Notes: generated by a model from the letters alone, not told the origin. A stretch of DNA of 64,000 nt from Hyphomonas sp. (GCF_022844445.1 NZ_JALHLS010000009.1:1-64000), one strand, 5' to 3'; positions 19,170 through 29,193 are shown, counted from the stretch's first letter. Made by a program: numbers and translations.

Positions 19170-20600
19170 TCAATCCTCGTCCGGGGCGTAGTCCAGGGGC
19201 TGGGTCAGCGGGCCTTGCGGGGCTTTCGGCATGACCGGTCCTTCGTCGGCCAGCGGCAAAGCAAGGACGCGGCCGGCTTCGAGTTCGCGGCCATAGGTTT
19301 CGTAGCGCGGGTGCACGAGGTCGCCGACATCACCGAAGGCGTAGACGAGGCGGCTCCAGGCAGCACGGTCATAGTCGAAGGCGCTGCCCTTCGGGTCGAT
19401 ATCCGACCAGTCAGCCTCGCGCGAAGCCGAGGCGGCCATCCGGCCCCACCGCTGGGCTTCGACCGGGTCGCCATAGCCTTTCAGGGCACGCTCCATGAGG
19501 AGGCAGAGACGCGCGGTCGGGTTCTCCTCCACGAGGAGGGCAAGGATGCGGATGCCGCCCACCCAGTCGGCGGAGTCCATCGCCACTTCGGCACTGAGGA
19601 TGCGGCTTTCGCGGTGGTTCGGATTGGAATCGGCGAGACCCTTGAGGCGGGCCGCGATGTTGAACCTGGAATCCTGCGGGATCAGTCGGCGCGAAAGCTG
19701 CGCGAGCGCCGGGTGGGGCCGGGCCTTCCAGCCGAGCTCGAGAACACCTTGCGCGGCTTTGACCTTGCCATCGGTCATCAGGAAACGGGCGCCGTGATAG
19801 GCGGCCGGCGGGAAATCGGGCGCTGATCGGATGGCTTCGCCGAGCGCCTTCTGGGCGGCGAGTTTCTCCGTATGCGGAAGACCGACTGCCTTTGCCGTGT
19901 GCAGTACGGCGCGGCGGCGCTTGGCGTTGAGCGCCTCGACCTGCGCGCGCTTTTCGCCCTGGTTAAGGGTTTCGAGTGCCTTGTCCCAGTCACCCTTGGA
20001 TACCTGCAGGTCGAACAGGGAGTTGAACGGCCAGTCGGCATCGGACTTGAGGGCGAGGGCCTCGCGGGCGCGGCTTTCAGCGGTCAGCTGGTCGCCGCGT
20101 TCGGACGCGGCGGTGGCGGCGCCGCGAAGGCCGGCGAGCTGCCCGCCGGGCAGGCGCGTCAGCAGGCCCCAGGCCCGTTCGGCGCCGGCCCAGTCATCGT
20201 TGGCTTCGGCGGCGCGGGCTTCGAGGAGGAGTTTCAGGCGTTCGTCCTCGGCATGACGCATGGCGCGGCGAGCAAGTTTAAGCGCGGCTTTTGAGTCGCC
20301 GCCTTCTGCCGCCAGAAGGCCTTCGGCGAGGGCCGCGTTGGCCTTGCGGGTGCGGGCGAGGCGGCGGGCTTTGGAAATGCGGCCGGGCAGGACGAGAATG
20401 CCGGTGGCGAGCCACCAGACAAGTGCGATTAGGCCGCCAAGGAGGGCGACGAAAATGGCGGCAACACCGGACCTGACGGCCACGATTTCCTGTCCGACCG
20501 GGAAGGTCACTTCGCCCGGCAGGCTGAAGGCCCACCAGGAGAGGGCCGCGCCGGCCATCACCAGGACGATGACGATGAAGAAGAGGAAAAACCGGCTCAT
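19170..20600 (-). CDS. hemY: HemY N-domain protein (tetratricopeptide membrane protein of the haem operon)
   Basis: A 476-aa inner-membrane protein with two N-terminal helices (about residues 4-25 and 45-68) and a cytoplasmic helical repeat region resembling TPRs. It matches the HemY_N family of proteobacterial hemCDXY operons, where it is thought to support haem synthesis or envelope assembly. It is not the Gram-positive coproporphyrinogen oxidase of the same name. It starts 5 nt after the preceding gene ends. Confidence 0.88.
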   Translation of the reverse strand: MSRFFLFFIVIVLVMAGAALSWWAFSLPGEVTFPVGQEIVAVRSGVAAIFVALLGGLIALVWWLATGILVLPGRISKARRLARTRKANAALAEGLLAAEGGDSKAALKLARRAMRHAEDERLKLLLEARAAEANDDWAGAERAWGLLTRLPGGQLAGLRGAATAASERGDQLTAESRAREALALKSDADWPFNSLFDLQVSKGDWDKALETLNQGEKRAQVEALNAKRRRAVLHTAKAVGLPHTEKLAAQKALGEAIRSAPDFPPAAYHGARFLMTDGKVKAAQGVLELGWKARPHPALAQLSRRLIPQDSRFNIAARLKGLADSNPNHRESRILSAEVAMDSADWVGGIRILALLVEENPTARLCLLMERALKGYGDPVEAQRWGRMAASASREADWSDIDPKGSAFDYDRAAWSRLVYAFGDVGDLVHPRYETYGRELEAGRVLALPLADEGPVMPKAPQGPLTQPLDYAPDED

Positions 20601-20605
20601 GTCCG

Positions 20606-21631
20606 TCAGTTCCCCTCTTCCACAAGGCTGAGGCGGACGTCCTCGAGCGCTATTTCGAGCGTGATGCGACGGTTTGCGCGCTGGGTCCAGTCGCTCGCCG
20701 CACGGGATGCGGCGGCGTCGAGCCCTGACAGGGCTTTCACACTGCCGGCGAGATCGCCGGCAGTGAGCGCAGCGGCGGCAGCGTCGAGCGCCTTGGTGGT
20801 CTCGCTGTGCTTACCATTCACAGGGCGGACGCTGACGGCGTCGCCAAAAGTGCGGTCGAGCCAGGAGAGGCGCGAAGATTTGTTTTCCGGTGTGGCGGCG
20901 GCGAGGACGGCGGCGCGCACTTTCGGGAATTCAGCCTGCAGACTCGTCAACGCTGTAGCGCCCGAGACATACGGCGAAAGCCGTTTGATTGTTTCGTTCT
21001 GTGGCAACGCCTTGCGCAAGGCGCGGTAGTCGGATTCGAAACCGGTGCCCCGGCGGGTGGCCGCTTCGATGGCGGAGAGGGCGAGGGCGGCCTCGGCGCG
21101 GTTGCCGCTGGATTCGATCGCGGCGCTGGACTTTGCGGCGGCCGCTTCGGCGGAGGCTTCGAGACTGGCAAGGCGATCCGTCAGGGCACGGACATCTGCA
21201 CGCGGAGCGCGGTCTTCAAGTGCGTCGAGGCGCTCGTTGAGATCGGTGAGTGCAGCCGGATCGCCGCCAGCGGCGATGGCCTGGTCGAGACGCCGGGAGA
21301 CAACATCGAGTTCGCGGATCAGACCCGCGAGTTCGGCAGAAGCGGCGGCGGGCTGGGAGAGTTTCTCGTCGATGGCGGCCTGCACCGCTATCACCTGGGC
21401 GACTTGTCCTTCGAGGCGGGCGAGGTCTTCGTTGCCCGAGGGGCGAACGAGGTCCGCGCCGAAGATGCCGGCCACGGCGCCGATCAGCGCGGCGGCGGCG
21501 CTGGCCCCTGCGAGCGCCAGCCAGCCGGGCGCAGGACGCGCAGCCTTGTCCGAACTGGCGGGGGCCGGTTCGAACTGGGCGTCTATCGGACCGTTTACAG
21601 GGTCCGCGTCGCTGAAAGGGTCATTGGTCAT
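20606..21631 (-). CDS. HemX/mitofilin-like membrane protein
   Basis: A 341-aa protein: an acidic Pro/Ala-rich cytosolic N-terminus, one membrane helix (about residues 41-62) and a long periplasmic coiled-coil region (about 70-200) ending in a compact helical domain. This is the COG4223/mitofilin-related architecture that sits between hemD and hemY in alphaproteobacteria. An in-frame start 10 codons upstream is possible; the ATG at 21631 gives the family-like MTNDPFSD opening. Confidence 0.8.
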   Translation of the reverse strand: MTNDPFSDADPVNGPIDAQFEPAPASSDKAARPAPGWLALAGASAAAALIGAVAGIFGADLVRPSGNEDLARLEGQVAQVIAVQAAIDEKLSQPAAASAELAGLIRELDVVSRRLDQAIAAGGDPAALTDLNERLDALEDRAPRADVRALTDRLASLEASAEAAAAKSSAAIESSGNRAEAALALSAIEAATRRGTGFESDYRALRKALPQNETIKRLSPYVSGATALTSLQAEFPKVRAAVLAAATPENKSSRLSWLDRTFGDAVSVRPVNGKHSETTKALDAAAAALTAGDLAGSVKALSGLDAAASRAASDWTQRANRRITLEIALEDVRLSLVEEGN

Positions 21632-21703
21632 GGTGCCTATATGAGCAGCTTCAGGTTTCAAAAGAGTTTGGCACAGCGGCGATTCAAGGGCAAAGCGCCG
21701 GGA

Positions 21704-22411
21704 TCAGCCGACCAAGGTGGCGGCGGCGCTGGCAACGGCCAGCATCAGGGCGGTGTCGTTTGGCCGTGCGGCGACCCATTCGCCGCGCCCGGCCGCGCCT
21801 TTCAGAGGGGCGAGGGCCGCGTCCGAAATGGCGACCGTGGCGGCGCGGGAAAGATCGGGTGAGCCGGCGGCCACCGCGCCGGCGGCCTTGGCCGAGTGCA
21901 ACAGCAGGATTACCGGAGAGGCGCCCAAAAGAGCGGTGAGGGCCTCCGAGCTGAGGCTTTCCTCTGCTTCGGTGCGATACGGGGCGCAGAAGCGGGCATC
22001 TCGCCCGGCGGCACGCAGCAGGGCGACGAGGTTTCCGGCGGCAGCTTCGTTGGCGACGTGCAGCAGCGGGCCATCAATGCCGGAGGCGACAATCAGGCGG
22101 GCGAGGTCGTCTGCGTTGCCGTCGCCTTCAATGACGTGAGTGTAGCCGCCCACGCGGGCCGCTTCGGCGGTCGAAGGGCCGACGCACCAGACGTGGACGT
22201 CGGAGGGGACTTTCGCGGCCGCGACGGCATGGACGCCGTTGGCGCTGGTGAAGACGATGTGCGCGATACCTTCGGCGAGGCCCGGATCGAAGCCGGTTTC
22301 GACGATACGCAGCATGGGTGAGAGGATCGGTGTGCAACCGAGCGAACGCAGCGCCTCCGCTGTGTCACGGGCGCCGGGCAGCGTCCGCGTGACGATGACG
22401 GCAAGGTTCAC
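21704..22411 (-). CDS. hemD: Uroporphyrinogen-III synthase
   Basis: Cyclises hydroxymethylbilane with inversion of ring D. The 235-aa protein begins [22 protein letters not shown] and has the [10 protein letters not shown] motif, [11 protein letters not shown] and the later [11 protein letters not shown] strand of the two-domain HemD fold. HemD diverges strongly in sequence, so the assignment also rests on position: its start overlaps the hemC stop by 4 nt. Confidence 0.92.
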   Translation of the reverse strand: MNLAVIVTRTLPGARDTAEALRSLGCTPILSPMLRIVETGFDPGLAEGIAHIVFTSANGVHAVAAAKVPSDVHVWCVGPSTAEAARVGGYTHVIEGDGNADDLARLIVASGIDGPLLHVANEAAAGNLVALLRAAGRDARFCAPYRTEAEESLSSEALTALLGASPVILLLHSAKAAGAVAAGSPDLSRAATVAISDAALAPLKGAAGRGEWVAARPNDTALMLAVASAAATLVG

Positions 22412-23373
22412 CGCTCGTCCCCGAAGACGGGCAGGTTGCCCTTCGCGCCGGCGCGGATTTCGGAGGCAACATCGCGGCCAAGCTGGGCGAGCTGCGCCAT
22501 CGAGGCAGCTTTCGGCGCCGTGCCGGTGGCGGCCCAGCGCCGGTCGCCGGCGGGGCTCAGCACTTCGCCGGTGAGGCGCCAGGTGTCGCCCTCGTCGAAG
22601 AGATGCGCGGCGATCGGGGTGCGGCAGCTGCCGTCGAGCATGGTGAGGAAGGCGCGCTCGGCGGTTGCGGCGGCTTCGCTCTTCGTGACGTTGATTTTAG
22701 CGAGGGCGGCGCGCAGGTCATCGCCTGCATCGTCGCGGATGACGACGCCAATGATGCCTTGGGCGGCGGCGGGCAGCATGTCGGTGACGGGAATGGGCGC
22801 CGCGAGGTCTGCATAGCCGAGGCGGCTGAGGCCGGCCATGGCGAGGAAGGTGGCGTCGGCCTGGCCTTCCTCGAGCTTGCGAAGGCGCGTCTGCACATTA
22901 CCGCGGAAAGTGATGACCTGAAGGTCCGGGCGCAAGGCGAGGGCCTGCGCTTCGCGGCGAAGGGAAGCTGTGCCGAGGCGGGCGCCTTGCGGCAGGTCTC
23001 GCAGTGACTTGGCGGTGCGCGAGACGAAACCGTCGCGCGGATCCTCGCGCTCCGGGAAGGCGGCGAAGACCTGGCCGGGCGGGAGCAGGGAAGGGACGTC
23101 CTTCAGGCTGTGGACGGCGAGGTCGAGGCTGCCTTCAGAGAGCGATTCGTCAAGCTCGCGGGTGAACAGGCCCTTGCCGCCGGAATTGACGAGGCGTTCG
23201 GAAGTCAGCTTGTCGCCGGTGGTTGTGAACGTGACGATCTCTGCTTCCAATGCACCGGCGGAAGCCTGTTTCAGGCTGGCGGCGATCTGGTGGGCCTGCG
23301 CCAGAGCGAGGGGGGAGCCGCGAGTGCCGAGGCGGACGGTACGCGGGGCGGAGGCAGATTTCTTCTCGGTCAT
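22408..23373 (-). CDS. hemC: Hydroxymethylbilane synthase (porphobilinogen deaminase)
   Basis: Polymerises four porphobilinogens on a covalent dipyrromethane cofactor. The 321-aa protein has [35 protein letters not shown] and the cofactor cysteine in LDGSCRTPI. First gene of a leftward hemC-hemD-hemX-hemY operon. Its promoter must lie in the 124-nt divergent space shared with the DUF885 gene. Confidence 0.97.
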   Translation of the reverse strand: MTEKKSASAPRTVRLGTRGSPLALAQAHQIAASLKQASAGALEAEIVTFTTTGDKLTSERLVNSGGKGLFTRELDESLSEGSLDLAVHSLKDVPSLLPPGQVFAAFPEREDPRDGFVSRTAKSLRDLPQGARLGTASLRREAQALALRPDLQVITFRGNVQTRLRKLEEGQADATFLAMAGLSRLGYADLAAPIPVTDMLPAAAQGIIGVVIRDDAGDDLRAALAKINVTKSEAAATAERAFLTMLDGSCRTPIAAHLFDEGDTWRLTGEVLSPAGDRRWAATGTAPKAASMAQLAQLGRDVASEIRAGAKGNLPVFGDER

Positions 23374-23497
23374 GGTTTTGCTTAGCGGCGGAATCCCAAA
23401 TTGCCAATTCGGGCCGCTCCGGGCGTTGACGCAGGCGGCGGTGGGGCGTACGGGAGTTTATCGTTAAACGGAAAGTCCGTTTTCAGGAGACCCCCCG

Positions 23498-25360
23498 ATG
23501 ATCCGTACCGCCGTCTCGGCTTTTGCCATCATTATTGCGCTGGGCGCCTGCGCGCCGACGACCCCTGCCGCCGACCCCGCCGCGATTGCCGCTGCACAGG
23601 CTGAGCAGAGCGCGAAACTCAATGCCTGGTTCGATGCCAAGTATGAGGAACAGCTCCAGTTCAGCCCGATTGGTCTGACCTTTCAGGGCCGCAAGGACAA
23701 GAATGACCAGATCGACTGCTTCACCTTCGCCTGCGCCGATGAGCAGCTGGCCTGGCAGAAGGCAGCGACTGAAGAGCTGAAAGCGACGTTCCCGTATGAC
23801 AGCCTGTCGCCGAGCGACAAGGATTCCTACGACCTCTGGGTCTACCAGTATGACCGCGCCGCCGCCGGTGTCGCCTATCGCAACAACGGCTTCGTATTCG
23901 ACCAGATGAACGGCGTGCAGAGCTTTGCGCCGACTTTCCTGATGCAGTTCCATCAGGTCGACGAGGAAGCCGACGCCCAGGCCTATGTGAAGCGTATTAC
24001 CGCTGCCGCCGCGGCCCTGCAGGACGCGCTCGCGATTGCCAAAGACAATGCAGCCAAGGGCGTGCACGCGCCGAAGTTTGCCTACGAAGGCGTGATCGAC
24101 CAGTCGAAGAAGATCATCACCGGTGCTCCGTTCACGGCTGGTCCGGACTCCGCGATCTTCGCTGACTTCAAGGCCGACGTGCAGAAACTGGTCGATGGCG
24201 GCAAGATGACGCCGGAAGCGGCCGCAACGCTGACAGCGGAAGCTGAAGCGGCCCTCAAGGGGCCGTTCCTGACCTTCTACAACGACCTCCTGGCCTTCGC
24301 GACCGCCGACATGGCGAACTCGCCCGATGCGGCTGGTCCGCAGGGTGCGAACCTGCAGCCGAACGGCGAAGCCTATTACAACTACATGCTCACGCAGATG
24401 ACGACGACGGGCATGACCGCCGACGAGATCCACCAGCTGGGCCTGTCGGAAGTCGACCGGATCCATGGCGAAATGGAAGCGATCAAGACCTCCGTCGGGT
24501 TCACCGGCACCCTGCAGGAGTTCTTCACCAGCATTCGCGACGACAAGGACAACGAGCAGCACTATTATCCCGATACGGATGAAGGCCGTGAGGCCTATAT
24601 CGCCGATGCAACCGCGGCGATCGATAAGATCAAGGCCGTGCTGCCGCAGTATTTCGGCATCCTGCCGAAGGCTGACCTTGTCGTGAAGCGCGTCGAAGCC
24701 TTCCGCGAACAGCCGGGCGCTGCCCAGCATTATTTTCCTGGCACACCGGACGGCTCGCGCCCCGGCATATACTATGCCCACCTCTCGGACATGAAGGCGA
24801 TGCCGAAGGGCGAGCTTGAAGTGATCGCGTATCATGAGGGCCTGCCGGGCCACCACATGCAGATCGCGATCGCGCAGGAGCTGACCAGCGTGCCGAAGTT
24901 CCGCACGCAGGCCGGCTTCACAGCCTATTCAGAAGGCTGGGGTCTCTACTCGGAGAAACTCGCCAAGGAAATGCCAGGTACCTATGTTGATCCGTACTCG
25001 GACTTCGGCCGTCTCGGATCCGAAATCTGGCGCGCCATCCGTCTCGTGGTGGACACGGGCCTCCATTCGAAAGGCTGGACGGAAGAGCAGGCCGTGCAAT
25101 TCTTCCTCGACAATTCCGCCATCACCGAGGCGCAGGCCCGTTCCGAAGTGCAGCGTTACGTCGTGATGCCGGGCCAGGCGACGGCCTACAAGATCGGCAT
25201 GATCCACATCCAGCAGCTGCGCGCGAAGGCCGAAGCCGAGCTTGGCGACAAGTTCGACATCCGCGCCTTCCACGACACGATCCTCGGCGGCGGCGCCCTG
25301 CCGCTCGACTTGCTCACCCGCAAGGTCGACCAATGGATCGCAGACACGAAGGCGGCGTAA
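23498..25360 (+). CDS. DUF885 family lipoprotein, predicted metallopeptidase
   Basis: A 620-aa protein with a lipoprotein signal (box LGAC, Cys near residue 18). The C-terminal half contains HEGLPGHHMQ, a gluzincin-like HExxxH variant, followed by the Glu-containing YSEGWGLYSEKL segment, the typical DUF885 zinc-peptidase arrangement. It probably faces the periplasm. A strong terminator follows at 25385. Confidence 0.88.
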   Translation: MIRTAVSAFAIIIALGACAPTTPAADPAAIAAAQAEQSAKLNAWFDAKYEEQLQFSPIGLTFQGRKDKNDQIDCFTFACADEQLAWQKAATEELKATFPYDSLSPSDKDSYDLWVYQYDRAAAGVAYRNNGFVFDQMNGVQSFAPTFLMQFHQVDEEADAQAYVKRITAAAAALQDALAIAKDNAAKGVHAPKFAYEGVIDQSKKIITGAPFTAGPDSAIFADFKADVQKLVDGGKMTPEAAATLTAEAEAALKGPFLTFYNDLLAFATADMANSPDAAGPQGANLQPNGEAYYNYMLTQMTTTGMTADEIHQLGLSEVDRIHGEMEAIKTSVGFTGTLQEFFTSIRDDKDNEQHYYPDTDEGREAYIADATAAIDKIKAVLPQYFGILPKADLVVKRVEAFREQPGAAQHYFPGTPDGSRPGIYYAHLSDMKAMPKGELEVIAYHEGLPGHHMQIAIAQELTSVPKFRTQAGFTAYSEGWGLYSEKLAKEMPGTYVDPYSDFGRLGSEIWRAIRLVVDTGLHSKGWTEEQAVQFFLDNSAITEAQARSEVQRYVVMPGQATAYKIGMIHIQQLRAKAEAELGDKFDIRAFHDTILGGGALPLDLLTRKVDQWIADTKAA

Positions 25361-25384
25361 GCCGCGCTGCCTGCGCCAATGACC

Positions 25385-25417
25385 AAGCCCTTCCCGGAAA
25401 CGGGGAGGGCTTTTTTT
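25385..25417 (+). terminator. Rho-independent terminator of the DUF885 gene
   Basis: A 12-bp stem (AAGCCCTTCCCG / CGGGGAGGGCTT, one T-G pair), GAAA loop and a run of seven T. Confidence 0.93.
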
Positions 25418-25506
25418 GTTTGGCGCGGCGTGGGGCTTCTCCCCGCGTGACCCCTTGCCTCGGACGGCCATCCGCTTAGGCTTCCGGTTGCCCGAGGAGC
25501 CTGTCC

Positions 25507-26670
25507 ATGCACCTGAAATTTGCCCCCGAGACCGAGATTTTCCGCGCGCATGTGCGCAGCTGGTTCGAGACCGAATTCCCAAAGGACATTATAAACAAGT
25601 ACAAGGCGGGCACGCCCCTGACGACGGCGGATGTGCGCAGGTCCGAGATGGCCCTAGGTGCGAAGGGCTGGCTCGCCACAGCCTGGTCGACAGAATATGG
25701 AGGGCCAGGCTGGGGCCTCGAGGAACAGTATGTGTTCGACGAGGAACTGGAGCGCGCCGGCGTGCCCACAGTGACGCCGATGGGTGTGATCTATGTCGGC
25801 CCGGTGATCTACACGTTCGGGTCAGAGGCGCAGAAAGAGCAGTGGCTGCCCGGTATCCGCGACGGATCGGTCGGCTGGGCGCAGGGCTACTCCGAACCGG
25901 GCGCGGGATCGGACCTTGCGAGCCTCGAGTTTTCCGCCGTTCTGAAGGATGGCGTCTACACGCTGAACGGTCACAAGATCTGGACTTCTGCCGCGCAGCA
26001 TGCCGACTGGATTTTCCTCCTTGCCCGGACGAGCCGGGGCGAGAAGAAGCAGGAGGGCATAAGCTTTATCTGCTGCAAGCTGGACGCGCCCGGCGTGACC
26101 GTGAAGCCAATCATCTCGATCGACGGGGCCCATGCGCTGAACGAAGTACTGTTCGACAATGTGCAGGTGCCCGAAGCCAATCGTATCGGCGAAGAAGGCA
26201 AGGGCTGGAGCTATTCGCAATACCTGCTCGGTTTCGAGCGCACGTCATATGCGCGCATCGGCGGTAAACGCGCGATGCTGCGTCATGTCCGGAGCCTCGC
26301 GAGCGCAGTGCCCGACGGCGGCAACGACCGGCTGATCGACGATCCAGGGTTTGCCGCGCGGCTCTCGCGCGCCGAGATTGCGGTGGACGGGCTGGAGATG
26401 ACAGTGTTCCGCATTCTCTCGGCGCAGGTCTCTGGCGGCTCAGTGGGGGACGCCTCCTCGACCGTGAAGATTCTCGCGACCGAGACGCATCAGGCGATCA
26501 CGGAACTGTTGCTTGAAGCCGCCGGGCCTTTCGTGGGCCATCGGGCGCCGTCGGCCGGGTCTGGCCCGCGCGACGTGGCGAGCTATTTCGCCGGGCGGGC
26601 GCAATCGATCTATGGCGGTACAAATGAGATCCAGAAAAATATTATCGCCCGCAAGGTGCTGGGGCTCTAG
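25507..26670 (+). CDS. Acyl-CoA dehydrogenase
   Basis: A 387-aa flavoprotein with the three ACAD regions: N-terminal helices, the middle beta domain with QGYSEPGAGSDLAS and WTSAAQHADW, and a C-terminal four-helix domain ending SIYGGTNEIQKNIIARKVLGL. The usual catalytic Glu in YEGT is replaced by Gly (YGGT). Glu in GFERTSYAR (about residue 240) takes its place, as in isovaleryl- and long-chain-type enzymes and many sterol/FadE-type ACADs. The chain specificity is unknown. DUF3429 follows 4 nt later. Confidence 0.94.
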   Translation: MHLKFAPETEIFRAHVRSWFETEFPKDIINKYKAGTPLTTADVRRSEMALGAKGWLATAWSTEYGGPGWGLEEQYVFDEELERAGVPTVTPMGVIYVGPVIYTFGSEAQKEQWLPGIRDGSVGWAQGYSEPGAGSDLASLEFSAVLKDGVYTLNGHKIWTSAAQHADWIFLLARTSRGEKKQEGISFICCKLDAPGVTVKPIISIDGAHALNEVLFDNVQVPEANRIGEEGKGWSYSQYLLGFERTSYARIGGKRAMLRHVRSLASAVPDGGNDRLIDDPGFAARLSRAEIAVDGLEMTVFRILSAQVSGGSVGDASSTVKILATETHQAITELLLEAAGPFVGHRAPSAGSGPRDVASYFAGRAQSIYGGTNEIQKNIIARKVLGL

Positions 26671-26673
26671 GCC

Positions 26674-27138
26674 ATGAGGATTTCCGGGATCCCCGCCGCG
26701 CCGCTGATGCTGACGGCGGCCGGTGTGTTGCCCTTTGCGGCGGGCGCGGGCGTAATGTGGATGGCACGGGAAAATCCCGTGCTGCAGGCGCAGGCGGGGC
26801 TGACGCTGCTGGTCTACGGCGCGGTGATCCTGTCCTTCCTGGGCGGCCTGCGCTGGGGCGCAGAAGTGGTGGCCCGCGGCGACGATGGGCCGCGCGCTGG
26901 TGTTCTGATATGTTCCGTAATCGGATCACTCACGGGCTGGGGCCTCGTGCTTTACGGCGTGCTTGGCGCGCTCGACTGGCAGGTCTATGCGGCGGCGGCG
27001 GCGGCGCACGTGGTCCACGGGTTTTGGGATACAGGCACCGTTGTGATTCCGGCCTGGATGCGGCGGCTGCGCGCCCTCGGCACGTTCGGCGCGGCGGCAG
27101 GCCTGCTGGCCGGGGGAGCGGCCTATTTCGTCCTGTAG
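26674..27138 (+). CDS. DUF3429 family inner-membrane protein
   Basis: A 154-aa protein with four or five hydrophobic helices and the family pattern LLVYGAVILSFLGGLRWG. DUF3429 proteins are widespread in alphaproteobacteria with unknown function. It follows the acyl-CoA dehydrogenase by 4 nt. Its last 16 nt overlap the end of the convergent dsbB. Confidence 0.85.
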   Translation: MRISGIPAAPLMLTAAGVLPFAAGAGVMWMARENPVLQAQAGLTLLVYGAVILSFLGGLRWGAEVVARGDDGPRAGVLICSVIGSLTGWGLVLYGVLGALDWQVYAAAAAAHVVHGFWDTGTVVIPAWMRRLRALGTFGAAAGLLAGGAAYFVL

Positions 27139-27659
27139 CTGCGGAAGGTGATCGCGGCGGCGGCGAAACTCGCGGCGGCAAGCAGGGCCGAGACGACACC
27201 GTTCCATCCGGCCATCGACAGGCCGAGGATGTAGAAGGGCGCATCATTGCAGAGCGGGATAGAGATGGGGGCATCCAGACTGCCCATCTCGAGCGGGTTG
27301 ACGCCGCCGGATGAACAACCGGCCGGGGGCGGGAAGAACTTCCATTCGACGCCAGCATGATAGGCCGCCACCACCACCCCGGTGAGGAAGACGAGGCCGA
27401 TCAGCACGTTGAGGGCCACCAGGAAGCGGCGCTTGGGCACGACGCGCCAGATGGCGAGGCCGGTCAGCGTCATGGCGATGAGGGCCCAGTAGACCTCGCG
27501 CTGGCGCAGGCACAGTGGGCAGGGGGCAAGGCCGCCGAACTGCTGGAAGGCATGGGCCGCCGCGAGCATCAGCGCGGACGCGGCGAGGGCCGCGACCGGC
27601 CAGCGCCAGCCCGAAAGGAGACCCGCAAGGGGAGAACTCACCGCTGTCATGGCCTTCAT
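27123..27659 (-). CDS. dsbB: Disulfide bond formation protein B
   Basis: An inner-membrane quinone reductase that reoxidises DsbA. The 178-aa protein has four membrane helices, the CPLC redox pair in the first periplasmic loop (about residues 47-50) and the second pair, AGCSSG and PLCND, in the second loop. The start could be 27659 or the ATG at 27650; neither has a strong SD. No dsbA is in the window. Confidence 0.92.
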   Translation of the reverse strand: MKAMTAVSSPLAGLLSGWRWPVAALAASALMLAAAHAFQQFGGLAPCPLCLRQREVYWALIAMTLTGLAIWRVVPKRRFLVALNVLIGLVFLTGVVVAAYHAGVEWKFFPPPAGCSSGGVNPLEMGSLDAPISIPLCNDAPFYILGLSMAGWNGVVSALLAAASFAAAAITFRSYRTK

Positions 27660-27786
27660 TCACGCGATGGCGGCCTCTGCGGCAATGCGGCGGAGCGTCA
27701 CGAGGCCGGGATCGGGGCGCGGATTGACAAGCGCCGATTGACACCGCCCTGCCGCCTGCGGCAGGAACCGGGCGTCATCACCCAGG

Positions 27787-27870
27787 GCCCCTGTGGTGAA
27801 ATGGTAGACGCGGCGGATTCAAAATCCGCTTCCGCAAGGAGTGCTGGTTCAAGTCCGGCCAGGGGCACCA
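27787..27870 (+). tRNA. tRNA-Leu(CAA), integration site of the adjacent island
   Basis: An 84-nt class II tRNA. Acceptor GCCCCTG/CAGGGGC, D arm with GTGGTGAAATGGTAGAC, anticodon stem GCGGA/TCCGC with loop TTCAAAA (anticodon CAA), a short variable arm, T arm with GGTTCAAGTCC and encoded CCA. It reads UUG. A tyrosine integrase gene begins about 190 nt downstream of its 3' end, the usual arrangement for islands that recombine into tRNA 3' ends. Confidence 0.97.
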
Positions 27871-27993
27871 ACTGCTGGTTCTAACCAGTCCGAAAGGGTC
27901 CGAGACGAAACAAAAATAGGCAAATAAATTCAATGGTTAGCGTCCGGATCGATCCGAAGCGGCGCGAAGCCCTGCGTTGGCGTCCGGGAAAAT

Positions 27994-28045
27994 TGTTGGA
28001 ATCTGTGTTGGTATGAATTGAGGTCATGCCAACAATCTACCAACA
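27994..28045. repeat. 52-nt imperfect palindrome with paired TGTTGG half-sites
   Basis: TGTTGG occurs at 27994 and 28006; its complement CCAACA occurs at 28029 and 28040. The inner arms TGTTGGTATGA and TCATGCCAACA pair with one mismatch around ATTGAGGT. It lies between the tRNA (attL side) and the integrase start. Plausible roles are integrase arm-type sites or an operator for the integrase gene. Confidence 0.65.
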
Positions 28046-28056
28046 CGGTGCATGCC

Positions 28057-29193
28057 TTGCCTCTGACCGATACACAGCTGCGGAATCTGAAGCCCGAAGC
28101 GAGCGCCTATCGATAATCGGATGGCGGCGGGCTTTTTATTGAAGTGGCGCCGGGAGGCTCCAAGCTCTGGCGCCTCGCCTATCGCTTCGACGGCAAGCAG
28201 AAGCTGATCGCGCTGGGAAGTTATCCTGAAACGTCGCTCGCGCGCGCTCGTGAAAAGCGGCAGGAAGCCAAGGGGCTATTGCAGGATGGAATTGATCCCG
28301 GCGCCAAGGCGAAGGCTGACCGGGAGGAGCGGCGCGCGAGAGCGGAAGACACCTTTTCTGCGATTGCCAACGAGCTGCTTGAGCGCGCCGAGATCACGAT
28401 TTTGAAGAAGCGTTGGCTTCTCAGCATGGCCGAATCTGATCTCGGGCATCGTCTGATCAGGGAGATTACTGCGCCTGACATCCTGAAGCCGCTTCGACGA
28501 CTTGAGAAGAAAGGGCATCACGAGAGCGCTGTTCGGATGCGCGCCGTGATCGGGCAGGTGTTTCGCTACGCTATCGCCACCGGCCGGGCGGACACCGATC
28601 CGACCTTCGGGCTGCGCGGCGCGATCATGCCGCCAAAGGTCAGCCACCGGGCGGCGATTACCGAAAAAGCGGCCTTCCAAGAACTTGCGCGGCATGTCTG
28701 GAGCTATAAGGGCGAGGTGGAAACTCAGGCGGCGCTGAAACTGATGGTGCTGCTCTACCCCCGTCCCGGCGAACTGCGCCTTCCCTACTGGAAGGAGTTT
28801 GACCTTGAAAAGCGGACCTGGACCATCCCGGAGACGCGGGCCAAGATGCGGCGCCAGCATGTGAAGCCGCTTCCGGATCTGGCGGTATCCATCCTGAGGG
28901 ATCTACAGGCTCTGAACAATCGCAGCCTGCTTGTGTTTCCGTCGCACCAGTCGCCCGGCAAGCCGATCAGCGAAGTGACCATGAACCGGGCGCTGCAGCG
29001 GATGGGCTATTCACACAACGAGCACACGCCCCACGGGTTCAGGGCGAGCGCGTCTAGCTTGCTCAACGAGAGCGGCAAGTGGCAAGCCGATGCGATTGAG
29101 GCGGAGCTTGGCCATCTGGGGACGGACGAAGTCCGCAAGGCCTATCACCGGGCGCGGTACTGGGATGAGCGGGTGAAGATGGCGGAGTGGTGA
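28057..29193 (+). pseudogene. int: P4-type tyrosine integrase with in-frame TAA after codon 19
   Basis: Reading from TTG at 28057 (or GTG at 28048), the frame encodes the normal P4-integrase N-terminus LTDTQLRNLKPEASAYR, hits TAA at 28114-28116, and continues in the same frame with SDGGGLFIEVAPGG, the usual continuation. The rest is intact: SAM-like core-binding domain, then the catalytic set R in PRPGELR, HxxR in HGFR, H in ELGH and Y in RARYWDER. A product could only arise by readthrough or by restart at GTG 28144 (349 aa, no clear SD), losing part of the DNA arm-binding domain. Probably inactive or weak, so the island may be fixed in place. Confidence 0.85.

Noticed and set aside
25507-26670. 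Acyl-CoA dehydrogenase lacking its catalytic base
   Set aside because: The YGGT motif lacks Glu, but an alternative Glu (GFERTS) is present as in other active ACAD subfamilies.
28144-28146. GTG as the genuine start of a complete integrase
   Set aside because: Sequence upstream in the same frame encodes the normal integrase N-terminus interrupted by TAA, so a truncated or broken gene is more likely than a natural start here.
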